Source: Echria macrotheca (lineage: Eukaryota > Ascomycota > Sordariomycetes > Sordariales > Schizotheciaceae). From it: DNA of 64,000 nucleotides. This document shows positions 22,562-34,635 of the stretch, piece by piece. Position 1 is the first letter of the stretch. Each line of letters starts with the position of its first letter. The notes beneath the pieces were generated by a model. That model saw only the letters and a program-made list of their open reading frames with translations, did no database searches and was not told the DNA's origin. Location: positions 248,001 through 312,000 of the forward strand of contig MU839841.1 of NCBI GenBank assembly GCA_030411725.1, written 5' to 3'. A program made the position numbers and the translations under genes.

Positions 22562-25511
22562 ATGAGTCCTCGAAAACGCGCAAAGCCGAACCCGGCTGAA
22601 GGCAGCCATCCGATTCCCAAGCCGCCAACAACGATGCCTTCTCACGTATCAGACCCCTCCGACTCGGCGTCAATACGGTCATCGCAGTCTCCCTCAATAC
22701 CTATCAATGCATCCGGTTCCTCTGCCACGTCGTCGACCCCCCAGGGCACCCCGCAACACTCGTCATTGTTGAGTCGATCGCCCGCTGCGACCGAGGGCGC
22801 CAACCAAGTAGCCCACCCACGTCTCGCCGCTCATCGAGTCTGTATTTGCTGACGGAAAGCAGGTCCATAAGACGCGCAGCTGGTATGGCTCATGGCCGCG
22901 GAAATCGGTAGCTTCAACGCAGGTCGCTCGCGAGACTATCCTCGGAGGGACGGTCAAGTCCAAGACAACAGCCGATTTCAGCCGATTCAACACTAAGAAG
23001 GACCCCGATAGTATGAGCATAGATGCACCGCCGGCTTCTGCGCCAGTATTATCTGGTATCCGCGAGGATGGAGATGGCGCAACGATCGCAGCGCCCGAGG
23101 CGGCCCCACAAGAGCCCCGAGATGCTCCGAAACCGAATGACGTGGACGTGAAACCTGCCGATGACATCCAGACCCAAGCACCGGCCCCAGAACCACCTTC
23201 AGATGCACCAGAAAGCTCAGGCGTGCCCTCAGAAGCGACTCCGAAACCACCCGCAGCGTCAGGATGGCTTGGAGGGTGGTTTGGAAGACCGGCAGCAACC
23301 GTTCCGGTGGTATCGGACGCGATGGATGTCGAGCCTGACGAAGCCAAGAAGCCTGAAGAACCTACGCCAGATACCTCGAAACCTGCTGCGGCTGAGGTTG
23401 CGGAGGCGCCAAAGAATCAAGAGCCGGAGCAGCAGGTGCCGGCGCCGGCCGAGCCTTCGACGCAGCCCAGTGTGCAGGAAAGACAGCCGGCGGCTACCGG
23501 CGGATACTGGTTTGGCTTTTGGTCGAGTACTACCGCCGATCCTCAGCCTGCAGCCGTTGCTACTCCGGAGGCAGAGCCGGGGCCAAACAGCACTGAGGAA
23601 ACCCCCCCGGAAGCACCAGGGAATCAAGCCAAAGAGCCGGAAGACGTTGCTATGCAGGATGCACCGCCCTTGGATCCCGGACCGGCGCCGCAGCCGAAGG
23701 CGGGTTCCACATGGGCTTTCTGGTCGCGCGACACAGGATCGAGTTCCGGGAAGAAAACCGCGCAGCAGACCGAAGGGGGCCAGCTTGCCGTTATTGGCGA
23801 AAGCTCGGAGTCTCATCCCAAGAGGGCAAATTCCATGGAGTTCAAGGGATCTCCAACCAAGGAGCCACCAATAAAATCCGACAAGGACGAGCAAGTGAAG
23901 ACCCCATCTACGCCGTCGAAGGAAGCTTCAACAAAAAAGAATAAACGGGCCCGACCCCTCTCGATGGCGGGCGATGAAATTACGGACTCGCGACCAACAA
24001 CACCAAAACCAGACTCGTCCAAGGCTGAATCCACGTCCAAAGCCGAGCCAACACCCAAGGCTGGGAGTTCCAAGGCACCGACCTCAGCCAAAACATCATC
24101 GCCGAATCTGCTGCTTCCGTCCTTTGGTAATACCTATCGACAAAAGGAGAACCCTTCCATCGTAAAGCAGATTGCCCAGTTGATTTTGCGGACACACCAA
24201 GCCCCGACTAAGCATGTGTTCCTGACGAAAGAGCATCCCAAGATCAAGAGAGCCATTGCCATCGGTGTCCATGGCTTGTACCCTGCTAACTATCTTCGTC
24301 CCATGATCGGACAGCCGACAGGGACGTCGCTCAAGTTTGCAAATCACTGCGCGGAGGCGATCCGGAGGTGGGCTGATTCGCACGGCTGCGAGGATTGTGA
24401 AATCGAGAAGGTCGCTCTTGAAGGGGAGGGGAAGATAGGCGACCGTGTCGAGAACTTGTGGAGGTTGCTGCTGAACTGGATCGATCAAATTCGGAAAGCG
24501 GATTTGATCGTTCTCAGTTGTCATTCCCAGGGTGTTCCGGTTAGCATCATGCTTCTTGCCAAGCTAATCGAGCTGGGGATCATCACCACGGCCAAGGTTG
24601 GCATCTGCGCTATGGGTAAGTTCGCAATTGGGATTGTGAAATGTACGAGATATCGACTGACTTATCCTAGCCGGTGTATCTCTCGGACCTTTTCCGGATT
24701 ACCGCTCGAGCATGGGCAGGCTAATGGGGACCGCTGCCGAACTTTGGGAATTCTCCGACCCCGAAAGCGAAGTATCAAAAAGACTCGAAGCTTCCATCAA
24801 AGTTGTCCTGGCTTACGGGACCCGGATCACATATATAGGGAGCATGGATGATCAACTGGTTCCATTAGAGGTCAGTCCGCCGTTTGTTTTATTGTCAACT
24901 GTTCTGCTTACACGCTACCAGTCTGCCATCTACGCTCCAGCGCACCACCCATACATATACCGTGCTGTCTTTATTGACAGCCGGGTACACGCACCGGACT
25001 TGTGAGTTTGGTATCTCCCTAGGGTCTGTTGTCGTTACTGACAGAGCACAGTATCGCCCATCTTGTCGGTTTTGCCTTGAAACTCCGAAATCTCGGTGTC
25101 TCGGACCATGGCCTGATTCGGGAGCTGTCAGCGCCCCTAGCCGGCAGTCTATACTCTGGCGAGGGCCATTCAAGGCTCTATGATGACGAGCAGGTCTACG
25201 AGTATGTCGACCCCTTACCGTTCTCTCGCTGTTGCTAATAATTGTCTTCCAGTCTGGCGGTCACGCACGCGCTCGAGACCACGGACGTGGGCAACGTCGA
25301 GTGCGAGGTGCACAAGCACCAGGGCGTCTCGAATCCGAACCCGTACCATCTGCCGTGGATCATGCGCGGCTTGCTCGAAGAAGATTTTGTGCGGACAGAG
25401 CTCAACTCGGAGACGGCGGAGCTGCTACAGCAGTTTGACGACTGGAAGCCCGTGACCAAGGCGCTCAAGGACGTGAAATACAGGCTAGAGGCTGTGCGAT
25501 CTAAACTCTAG
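22562..25511 (+). CDS. YML020W-like protein with alpha/beta-hydrolase (lipase-like) domain
   Basis: Putative serine hydrolase of unknown substrate. Six exons: 22562-22807, 22863-24615, 24671-24870, 24922-25001, 25052-25201 and 25253-25511, coding for 895 residues; the phases agree at every junction. The start is the first ATG (MSPRKRAKPN). Residues 1-500 are disordered and rich in P, A, E, S and K, with four tryptophan-rich motifs: RSWYGSWPRK (87-96), GWLGGWFGR (216-224), YWFGFWS (297-303) and STWAFWS (364-370). The C-terminal domain has AIGVHGLYP (oxyanion-loop type), a nucleophile elbow CHSQG with Ser about 637 (Cys replacing the usual first Gly), DDQLVPLE as candidate acid loop, and APAHHPYIYRAVF. 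I place it with the fungal family typified by yeast YML020W, from memory of architecture; that name is less certain than the hydrolase fold. Catalysis is inference. Confidence 0.8.
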
Positions 25512-26237
25512 ACCCATTTGACATGTATACACTTTTTTTTTTTTTCGTTCTTTTGGAGTTTTTGTACCGGCGAAGGGCGTTGGTTGGAGGGCACTTATGT
25601 TATGGGTCTTGGGAACAGGGTGATTTGGTTGGGCATCAGCGACGGAGGAGTGGGTTGTGGGCATATTAAGTCGAGAAGCGATCACACCCGGGAAACGGCC
25701 CGGGGGTGTGGCGTCTGCCAAGTTTCTATGTTTAGAGGTAGATATTTTGTGGTTCCTGCATCGGTGGATGGAGAGATGCATGAGATGGGGGAGGGAGGAG
25801 GCGGTGGCTTTGTCCACTTGAGCGTGTGGTTCGGATTCGAAGGATATACCGAGACTCTCTCTCTGCCTGACGATATATACAGAACATATACAGATATTTA
25901 TACCCTCGAGGGAAGATAGCATTCAAGTAAGTAAGAAATGAGAAACAGAACCATTGACTTTCATAACACCCATGCATGTTATGGAAATGAGGTCACCATG
26001 GAAAGCCGAGTCCCTCGACATTTCCGCTCTCAAAGGCCGCCGGCGAAAAAGTCACAAAGTGGTATCTGCTTTTTTTTAACTCTATAGACCCGGGTATATA
26101 CGTCCCGTTCCTCCCCAGCAGTCTTGACCATCCCTCCGTCCCTCCATGCATCCGCTTGATACATAATCATACAAGAAAAGCACAATTCACACCCGCTAGT
26201 TTCACCGACCAGGTCCTACTCGTACAATTTTTTCACC
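25512..26237. other. Shared 3' region of hydrolase-like and MPP-alpha genes
   Basis: Convergent intergenic gap of 726 bp with a T run near 25531-25544 and pyrimidine/purine-rich stretches. The frames seen on both strands mirror each other and match nothing. Both transcripts must terminate here. Confidence 0.55.
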
Positions 26238-28059
26238 TCACTGCTTCCCCAGCTTCCACTGGTAGATAATATCCTGAATCTGGTCCCACCCGAGCTGGAC
26301 CTGCTGCCTCCCGCCGTCGGCAGCCACCTCCTGCAGAACAACGGTAGGCGCGCCGCTGCCGCCGCCGCGGTTATTCACCATGCCGCTGAGCACGCGCTCG
26401 GCGACGCGGCGGAGGTCGTGCACGCCGAGATTGTTGATGCGGTCCGTCATCTCGAGCACGGGGATCTTGCGGCCGTGCACCTGGACCTGGCGGCCGAGGT
26501 CCTCGAGCTCGACCATGCGGCTCTCGAGGTTCATCAGCAGGCTGCTGCGCAGCTGGTTCTTTGCGCGGGCGACCTCGACCTCGTTGAGGGCGCTGTAGCC
26601 GCCCTTGTGCGTCAGCGACTGGAGCTCGCGGCACATGACCTGCAGCATGTGCACGGCATAGCTCGGGAAGCATGACGCCGCGATGCCGAAGATACCCGAG
26701 TCCGTGTACGCGTGGTTGAAGGCGACGCACGAGTCGACCCACCCGTGCTGGTTCAGCACGTTGGTGTAGAGACGCGAGTACATGCCCTTGCCCGGACCGC
26801 CGGCAGAAAAGGAGCCACCGCCTCCCAAAAGAGTCTGCAGGGTGGCGAGCGCGTAGATATCGTCATCGGAGATGGACAGCCCCTCGAAAGCCAGCTGGAT
26901 GTGAGTAAAAGCGTGCATATTAGGATTAAGGGGGATTGGTTGTGGTGGGAGAGAGAGGAAGCCGCCGGTGTAGTGGGCAGGCCGTGTGAGGTCTCCAGCC
27001 GCGATGTCGCTCAGAGGCGAATCAACCACTGACGCGTTATGAGGCGCCGAAGTGGAAAGGTTTTTAAATAGAGGCACCTTCGACAGTAACCTAGACACCG
27101 ATGGCGGTGGGGGTGAAGGGGGTGACGACGAGATGGTCGAGGAGGATGTCTCGCTCGAGTCTGAGACCAGCGAGTCAAGCGAAGTCTCGGAGCCTGTCCT
27201 GGACAATTCCGAGGTGCTCGAGTCCATGTCACCAAAGTATTTCTCCGCCAGCCTGACAGCCTCCTCATGTGGGACTCCGGCAAAAGCCACAACCATACGC
27301 TCTGGCCGGTAGAACGTCTCGCGATACTTGTTGATAACATGTCGGTCAATCTCGGACAGCCGTTCCTCCGGGCAGAGTAACGGGTTGCCGAGAGTGTTGT
27401 CCTTGAAGGCAGCCATATGAATAACTTCTGGCAGGATCATCTCTGGCTTAGCCCAGATCTCCTTGACCTCGTACGCGGCCGTGTCCAGCTGCTCGGCGAC
27501 CTCGTCGTCGGTCATCCGCGGGTTTCGTATCGTATCGGCTAGGAGCCCAACTGCGGTGGGAATAGCCGAGTTGAATGTCGCCGCTTGATACATCATGGAC
27601 TCCCTCGACGAAGCGCACTGGATGTTGCCCCCCAGCTTCTCGACCGTCTCCTGCATCTCCTCGGCAGTACGCGTGTCCGTCGACTTGAACGCTAGCCTGT
27701 CCATCAAGTGGCTCACGCCCCGGAGGGATTCGTCTTCATACCGCGACCCGGCATCGATGTAGACGCCGACGCCTGAGAAGGCATCGGGGAGATCTTCTGA
27801 GGCCACGCGCACGCCATTGGGAAGCGTCGTAATCTTGTCGCGCTGGGTTGGATCCTAGTACGTGGAACACGGTCAGTTCAAGGCCTGATATGGTCGCAGG
27901 AGCCAGCAGACGAACCTTTGCTTTTGGCGGAGGCGACACGACACTGGCGAATGTCCTGGCCGCCGGCAAAGGATGTGCGCGAAAAGAGGTCGAGGGGAGA
28001 CGGAGCGAGCGGCACCGGCCGGCAGCCAGCTGGCGCACTGGCCGGCACAATTTGAGCAT
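26238..28059 (-). CDS. mas2: Mitochondrial processing peptidase subunit alpha (MPP-alpha)
   Basis: Non-catalytic, substrate-binding subunit of the matrix protease that removes mitochondrial targeting presequences, partner of MPP-beta. Exon 1 is 28059-27916 and exon 2 is 27854-26238; the 61-nt intron is phase 0 with a weak GTTCGT donor. The product is 586 residues. The N-terminus (MLKLCRPVRQLAAGRCRSLR) is Arg-rich without acids, a matrix presequence of its own. The M16 fold starts at ITTLPNGVRVASE (about 56-67). Where MPP-beta has HxxEH, this protein has HLMDR (about residue 98), as expected for alpha. The flexible Gly-rich loop LLGGGGSFSAGGPGKG at about 391-405 is the diagnostic alpha feature for guiding presequences. 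A Ser/Thr/Pro-rich insertion (about 260-325) separates the two M16 halves. It is divergent from the dma1-type gene. Identity is very strong. Confidence 0.95.
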
Positions 28060-28541
28060 GGCTACTACCGGGAGGTGTTGGGCATGGAATAGTCGGCAGA
28101 TAACCTGTTCCGTATGCGTCGTCAAAATGCGAGTCAAAGGCTGGCTGGCTGGCTGGCTCTCGATTATTTTCTGGCTCGAGTGACGGAAGCGGACGGGCCA
28201 CAGCCAAAAGGCGACGGCACGCCGCCCACTCGCGCTATCGATAAGGCGTGATTCCTTATGTAATGTGCCTTGGCGAGCGAACCGAGCGAATCAGGACGGG
28301 GGTGCGGCGGCTCCGAAACCACCGGACGCTGGCAGCAGAGTGTGAGCAGTGGCAGGCTCGCGCTGGGGCCGAGACGCTAAAAGGCAGCCCCTGTGTGTGA
28401 GGGGAAGGCTGGCCGGCGCCGCCCTTTTCCATAATCCATACTGTGTTGGGACATGCGGTGTTGGGCCTTGACTCGGCCTCAGTTCAACATCAAAACCCTC
28501 CCGGCCACAGCGTCCATCCACCAAACCGTGACAACGGTCTG
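28060..28541. promoter_or_regulatory. Divergent promoter between MPP-alpha and the FHA-RING gene
   Basis: A 482-bp gap between start codons. It contains a GGCTGGCT tetranucleotide repeat (about 28139-28157) and a TATCGATAAGG element near 28234-28244. The FHA-RING frame stays open upstream to 28443 but only with a GTG there, so I treat 28443-28541 as leader. Confidence 0.5.
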
Positions 28542-30579
28542 ATGTTCACGCACCCCGCCCCAGCGCCCTCGTCCCCGGGCCTTCATCTGCCTGCTCTCGA
28601 CTCGGCTGCCGCGACCGCGTCCCCCGTCTCGCCCGCCCCAAGGGCCAGTCGCCTGCGCGGGCTCTCCTACCTGCGCAATTCTGCCACCCATCTGCTGTCT
28701 CGGGACCACGCCCACCAGACCACCACCACTGCCTCGCAACCGTCGCACTCTCCCCAGCCCGTCCCGTCGTCCGACTCGTCTTCACCGTCGCCTGCTCCCT
28801 CGTCCACGCGGCAACCGTCCGTAGACTCTGCCTCCTTTCCTCCCGTTTCGCCCGACCCCGTGAATCCCCCGTCGGCGTCGCGGTCCAATCGCTTTTCGCT
28901 CGTGCCCGCCTTGACCCATCCCCTCGGGTCTCTGCCCGCGCCCTTTGGCACGAGGACACTCGAGACGGCTCCTGCCACAACAGCAACCTCGCCGACGACT
29001 GCCCTCGGCCGGCGATCCACCGAATCCTCGGTGGTTCCTCCCGTTATCACCACCACATCCCCCCAGGGCGCCACCATTTCCACTCCCGCAGACTCAGCTA
29101 CGTCAGCCATGACACGCACACGATCAGCAACCACGGGCGGCAGCCGTGACGGCGGCAGTGTCGGCAGTGTCGATGTGCTGCCTTCGATCCGCTTCAGCAC
29201 CTTCTACGACCCCCGCGCCACGAGGCCATCGCTCACCTTCTCTCCCATCTCTCGCACCCTGCCCACTGGCACCGAGATTATCCGTGTCGGACGGTACTCT
29301 GACCGAGACACGCAGCCGAACATCCCCCATAATGCACCATCGGCCGCGCCTGTGGGCTTCAAGAGCAAGGTGGTGAGTCGACGGCACTGCGAGTTTTGGT
29401 ATGAGGACGGCAAGTGGTTCATCAAGGACGTCAAGAGTAGCTCGGGCACCTTTCTCAACCATATTCGTCTCAGCCCGCCTGGTACCGAGTCCAAGCCATT
29501 CACGGTGAATGACGGCGATATCGTGCAGTTGGGCATCGATTTCAAGGGTGGGGAAGAGATGATCTTCCGGTGTGTGAAGATGAGGCTGGAGCTCAACCGT
29601 AATTGGCAGAGCAAGCTGAATACCTTCAAGTGCGTTACCCTGCTAGACCGTGGTGGATCTGAGCGCTGACCGACTCTTAGCATGAACACGCACAAGAGGT
29701 TAAGGAACATGACGGCGAGCTCGGCGAATGACCCCTCAAGCCAGTCGTATTCTCAGGATTGCTCAATATGTCTGAACAGGATCGCAGTACGTATTTCTCG
29801 CGCCGCTGGAAAGAGTCCGCATGCTAACTGCTCTGTTGTGTCAGCCTTGTCAGTGTCTGTTTGTGGCCCCGTGCTCCCACACGTGGCATTACAAGTGTAT
29901 CAGATCACTCCTGGCCTCTCCCTCGTACCCTATATTCATCTGCCCTAATTGCCGTGCCGCAGCCGATCTCGAGGCCGAGGTAGAGGATCCCGAGGAATGG
30001 GAGCAGCTTGACTCGGATGAAGGCGACCGGCCCCAGGAGGGTGCGTTGCTGAACGCCCGTGACAGCGCCGATAACCAGGCTTCTCTTCCTCAGCCTCGAA
30101 AATCCAGAGAATCCGTACGAAGCACGCGACAGGCCCAGGTCCCACCCCAACCAAGAGATGTTGCTGCTGGCGGCGACGCGACGGTGAAGCTCGACTCGCC
30201 AGCCCATTTTACTCCCCAAACTGAAGGAGCCAGCCTTGCAGAGACCAACCACTCCAGACCCTCGCCGTACTCGACTTCGTCACCCATGCCAATTCCACCG
30301 AGCGGACCCACGCAGCGTGCCGTGTCAGCAGGAGCCATGATACCAGCCGCCGACGGACGGGGGGATGCCAGAACGCCTTCTCCAACAGGTGCACCGGTGA
30401 ACCTGAACACCAACGAGGGCCCCATAACCCCACGTAATGATGCCGGGCCCTGGGTTTTCGACGGTAGCGGCGTGCGTCTCCGGGTCGATGGCACGCCGGC
30501 GGCGCCCGAGGCGGGCGGGGGTGCGGGGACAGGTCGCCCGAACAATCTCGAGGCGGATGATGACGTTGTGATGACCTGA
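28542..30579 (+). CDS. dma1: Dma1/Dma2-type FHA-RING E3 ubiquitin ligase
   Basis: Mitotic checkpoint/septation ubiquitin ligase of the Dma1 (fission yeast), Dma1/Dma2 (budding yeast), Chfr/RNF8-like class. Exons are 28542-29629, 29681-29786 and 29845-30579 (642 residues). I chose the ATG at 28542 because the upstream open stretch has only a GTG. Residues 1-225 are S/T/P-rich and disordered, with a basic RASRLRGLSYLRN patch near 34-46. The FHA domain (about 229-349) has IIRVGR, SRRHCEFWY and KSSSGTFLN, the phosphothreonine-binding loops. Right after it comes a RING-H2 domain with C390, C393, C408, H410, H413, C416, C431 and C434 (CSIC...PCSHTWHYKC...CPNC). The C-terminal 200 residues are disordered and end in an acidic tail. 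FHA directly followed by RING is specific for this family. Confidence 0.93.
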
Positions 30580-31901
30580 GTTCTTGTCAGTTCTGACGGT
30601 TTCTCGGCGGGAGGGGAGGTTTGGTCCATAGCATAGCGCTGGCAGTTGTCACTCCTTGGCTGTCTATTATGATGCTTGTCTGGTGGGAGCTTGTTTGCGT
30701 CTGGGGCTAGAGGGATGATGGTTTTTTTTTCGAAAAGGGCATTGAGAATCGGAGTTCGCGCACACATGGGACATTCATTTATACACTCTTGGGTTTTCTT
30801 ACTAGTTGTCCACTAGGTGCTGGATGGCGGCAGACTAGTTTGGACGGTCTTGTGTCGGATCCTGCACATGGGAGGAGCGGGTGAATAGCAAGCAGATTGG
30901 CGGACCGGCGGTCGGATGGACGGACGGGATGGAGCATTTGAACAATAACTTTTCGCCTCCCCTTTTTTTTCTTCTCTTGTTTTTGTCACACGCAAGGAAT
31001 CGGTCGGTCGGTCGCATTGCACAGCAGCCACGCATGCAGCAGCAGCTTTTCTTTTAGTCGACCACCACTAGTCTATAGCAGTAGTAGTGGTAGATGTACT
31101 GCTTTTCTGGACAAATTCTATAGTAGTATACCAACAACAAAAGTAATGTACATATTCCATATACGGAGTATTAGTATTCCCTCTTATTCCCTCTCCTTTC
31201 TTTTCTCCCGAGGAAGAGGTCGGACACTACCTACCTTGCTCTGGTTCTAGTGATGGTGAGTGAGGTGGCGGGTTTTGCTTGCCATACACATGATAGTACA
31301 TACATCTTATGCCGGTCTTCTGTGGTCTAATACCGCAGCGGAGGCAAGGTTAGGTTAGATTGCATGCATACATAAATGCACACACCTCTCTCCTGTATAC
31401 CAGCCGCTTGCTGTTGCTTGCTGTTCCGTTGTTTATTTGTTTCTGAACCGAGCGGGGCTACTCTGATGGATCATGGAGGAGTCCACTCAGTTACTTTTTT
31501 GGTACGGTTTACTTTCAAGTCGCTCTCGCTCGGGGGTAATAAGATAGGATATCGTGAAGCTGATTTACCTTTATTTGGTCGGATGGACGATGTTGGACCT
31601 TATGCAGGTAAATCAGGTAACTAGGCTGTAATGATTGCAACATCTGGACTGGTAGGGTTGAGACCGGCGCAAAAAAGACAATCATCGTTCGTCTTACATC
31701 GCGACGGGCCATCTCATAATAAATCTAGTTTATCTATTTTGCTGAGCTCGACGTTACTGCCGTTTCCATGGCTCGAGATCCTGGACACCAGCGGCGCTGC
31801 AAAAGTGATGAGCAGTACCCAAGTCATTATTATATATTTACTCGGGGACTTATCCATCGTGCTTTCAATTATCCACCCCTAGCAATACAAGTAACGGTTC
31901 G
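30580..31901. other. Convergent 1.3 kb gap between dma1 and vps16
   Basis: Both neighbours end here. Composition is locally AT-richer (for example 31040-31200 with TAGTAGTGG and TATAC pieces, and 31370-31900). Open frames are all under 85 codons and unrecognisable. I see no gene; length is generous for two 3' UTRs. Confidence 0.5.
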
Positions 31902-34635
31902 TTACTTCTTGAATATCGCCAACCCCAGCCTCTCAATCTCCCTACCCTCCTGGGTATTCCTCCCCGCCGCCTCGAGCAGCCTGGCCCAGGCCTCGGCGTC
32001 CTTGAGTCGGACCGCCTCCTCAGCAGCCTTGACCCGCATACCACACGTCTCGTACATCTTGATGGTCTCTCCGGGCTCAAGGCCGGTACACTTGGGAATA
32101 AATGTCGCCGCCAGCCGAGGATTTCCGGCCTGGATCGTCTGGCTATAAAAGGGCTACAAGTCGAGATGAGCATGGTTGACATTCCGAGAAAAGGGGTATG
32201 CATACCTCCCACCCGATCGGCGGAGCTTTCCTCTGCTTAGAAATCTCTTCAATCTCGGCCCAATCGCGCTTAGCTACAAGGGCCTGAAGTCTTCCGTGAG
32301 TTAGCAATAGCCAACCAACTGGACCGAAGGGACTTACCGAATCCACCATGTTACTTTCTCCGGCACCTTGAACTCGCTCTGGATCTTTTTGGCCCGTCCA
32401 TAATACCCTAGCTTGATCAGCTTGAATAGAGTCTGGTTGAGCGACAGCCCGGTAAACGTCTCGTTCAGGTTGCTCTCTAGCACCTGCTGGGTGTGGAGCA
32501 GGGAGGCCGCCTCCTTCAGCGCACCGAGCTCGAATGCGTTTTCTTTGGCATTGTCAGTGAGGAGCTTGGCGGCAAGGGCTAGCTTGTCGCTGGCCGTTCG
32601 GGCTTCCGGCTGCCTGAGGGCCTCCCGGACGAACACGGCCGCGCCATCCAACCGCCTGTCGTCTTGGTAGTACAGATCCTTGAGCATTGCTGTGTCCTCA
32701 TGACCTTCGCCATCGCTGTCGCGAGCGGCGGCCTCGACCAACGCGGTCGCCGTGGGTCGGCTGTTGATGGCACGAAAGAATGTGGCCAGGGGCATCTTTC
32801 GTTTCAGCTGGTGCAGCACAAAGTACACGAGATCTGTATCTCCGCTCTCGATAGCCTTGTCCAACGCAAGCTCGTCCTCCTCCATACTGAGGAGCAGGGG
32901 CACCTGACGACCGGCACGTGGCTCATGGTTCAACAGCTCGGTTGCCAAACGACCCCTCCCCTCATCGTACGCCGCTCGAGCAATAGCCTCGAAGGAAATT
33001 CCCGGCTTCCCCGCAAGCTTGTCGACAACTTTACGGCAGATGGCATCGTCGTCTTCAGAACCGACTTTGACCTTGGTCGAAGCCCAGTGGACATAGATCT
33101 TGTCGGTTGGTAGTCGGAGGTAGCCAGCGATGCGAAGCGCCAGGAGGTACTCATGCCGATTCAGGAGCCGGGATATCAGGCCGGATGGTGAGAGGCGCTG
33201 ATACTGGTCATAGGACAGGGGCAAGCCAATCTCGAAGAAGCGTACTGCGTTCAGTACACGTAACGTTTCGCACATGTCTACAAAGTCGTCGCTGTTGTAG
33301 ATATCGAGGACGGATTTGCCGAACGAGGCAGCCTTCAGGAGTTGTTTCTGCCAGTGCACGTTGAACTCCTGCCCGGCAGCGTTTACGCACGCATCCACGG
33401 CTTCGACGAGGTGGGGTCGGATCAGCTGGATGTTGTCGTCGGCCTTGGGAGACTGCATCTCGAGCTGCTCAACAGCATCTAGCAAAATCGAGGCAGGCGA
33501 GTCGGTCCCGAGCCGAAACACATCCTCGATAACATCGGGGACTTTCTGGAGGAAGTCGCAGGTGTCATTGGCTATTATCCTGACACCATCATAATCTTTG
33601 CAAAGGGTCAGAAACAACAGTCGCGTTTCCACAAGGATGGATACTCACCGGGAACCAGATGGACGCGGCCACTGTCGTAATAGAACCTAGCCAGCGCACC
33701 CCCGGGCCCCACGAGATGAACCTCGTCCTCCCACGCAATAACCACGGCATCGTTGCCGCACCACTCAAAGTATTTGGGCGGGATCTTGGATTTCGAGTCA
33801 TACTCACTCAGCCGAGTTTGGAAGTCGCTGGTGATAACGTGCGCCTTGCCTGTTGTGGTATACAAGGCAGCAAATTTGCCGTTAGGTGACACGCAAATCT
33901 GGCTGAACGGCCCGATATCGAGGAAACGGTCCTCGCATTCTGTGGCATCAGACACATAAACGGTGCTTCCGATGCTCAGGAGGACCTCGACCGAGCGAGA
34001 GAGAGTGTAAGCGGGGGGGATGATATTCCACGAGTGTACCTCGCCTTCAGCCGGGGGCGAAGTCAGGAGCCTGGGGCGCGGCTCGTCGTAAGACGAGACA
34101 GTGATCAGGGAGCCGTTGGACAGCAGAGCAACCATGCCATGGTCGTAGAACTTGCAGGACTTGACCCCCGAGCTCTCGGCGCCGTTTCCGAGCGAGAACT
34201 GGGTGAAGTCGCCCTGGAGATCATAGTAGCAGCGGACAGTGCCGTCGGCCGTGACAACCAGGAGCTTCTCGTCTTCGGACCAGCCAAGGCCTCGGATAGA
34301 GCCCTTGTCCCAGTTGATTCTGCGGATGAGCTTGCCAGCACAGCTGTAGATGTCTATGCTTGGCTTGGATGGCTTGGTGGGCTGGAAGGCGACAAACTTG
34401 TCCTCATTCCGGTACAGGGCTGTAGTCAGTTTGTCAGAGACACGCGAACGAGCACCGTGGCGGGCGAATGAATAATGAACGAATGCCTACCGATAGCACC
34501 GCCGTAGGGCGCACCAGCGACGATGAAGTTGTCGAGGTCCAAATCGACATCAAAAACCTCGGTGTACAGCTGGATCTTGCGGTAGAAGCGCTCGCCGAGC
34601 TGCTCCCATCCTGCAGTGGGATGAGCGACCTCCAT
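31902..34635 (-). CDS. vps16: Vps16, core subunit of HOPS and CORVET tethering complexes
   Basis: Class C vacuolar protein sorting protein acting with Vps33, Vps11 and Vps18 in endosome and vacuole fusion, including autophagosome-vacuole fusion. Five exons: 34635-34491, 34419-33649, 33595-32338, 32290-32206 and 32153-31902, with introns of 71, 53, 47 and 52 nt; the product is 836 residues, close to the yeast protein. The N-terminal half, from WEQLGERFYRKIQLY through SRRINWDKGSIRGLGW-like WD stretches to VIAWEDEVHLVGP, is the Vps16_N beta-propeller. The C-terminal half, from YDGVRIIANDTCDFLQKVP onward, is the helical Vps16_C region that binds Vps33, including FEIGLPLSYDQYQRLSP and the terminal WWIRLQALVAKRDW. 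The deduced C-terminus is AGRNTQEGREIERLGLAIFKK. Family assignment is very strong. It is head-to-head with atg16. Confidence 0.93.

Noticed and set aside
23161..23894. Frames of 211 and 237 codons overlapping the hydrolase-like gene
   Set aside because: Both are shadows of the P/A/E-rich exon 2; the products are arginine- or leucine-biased translations of the same low-complexity DNA.
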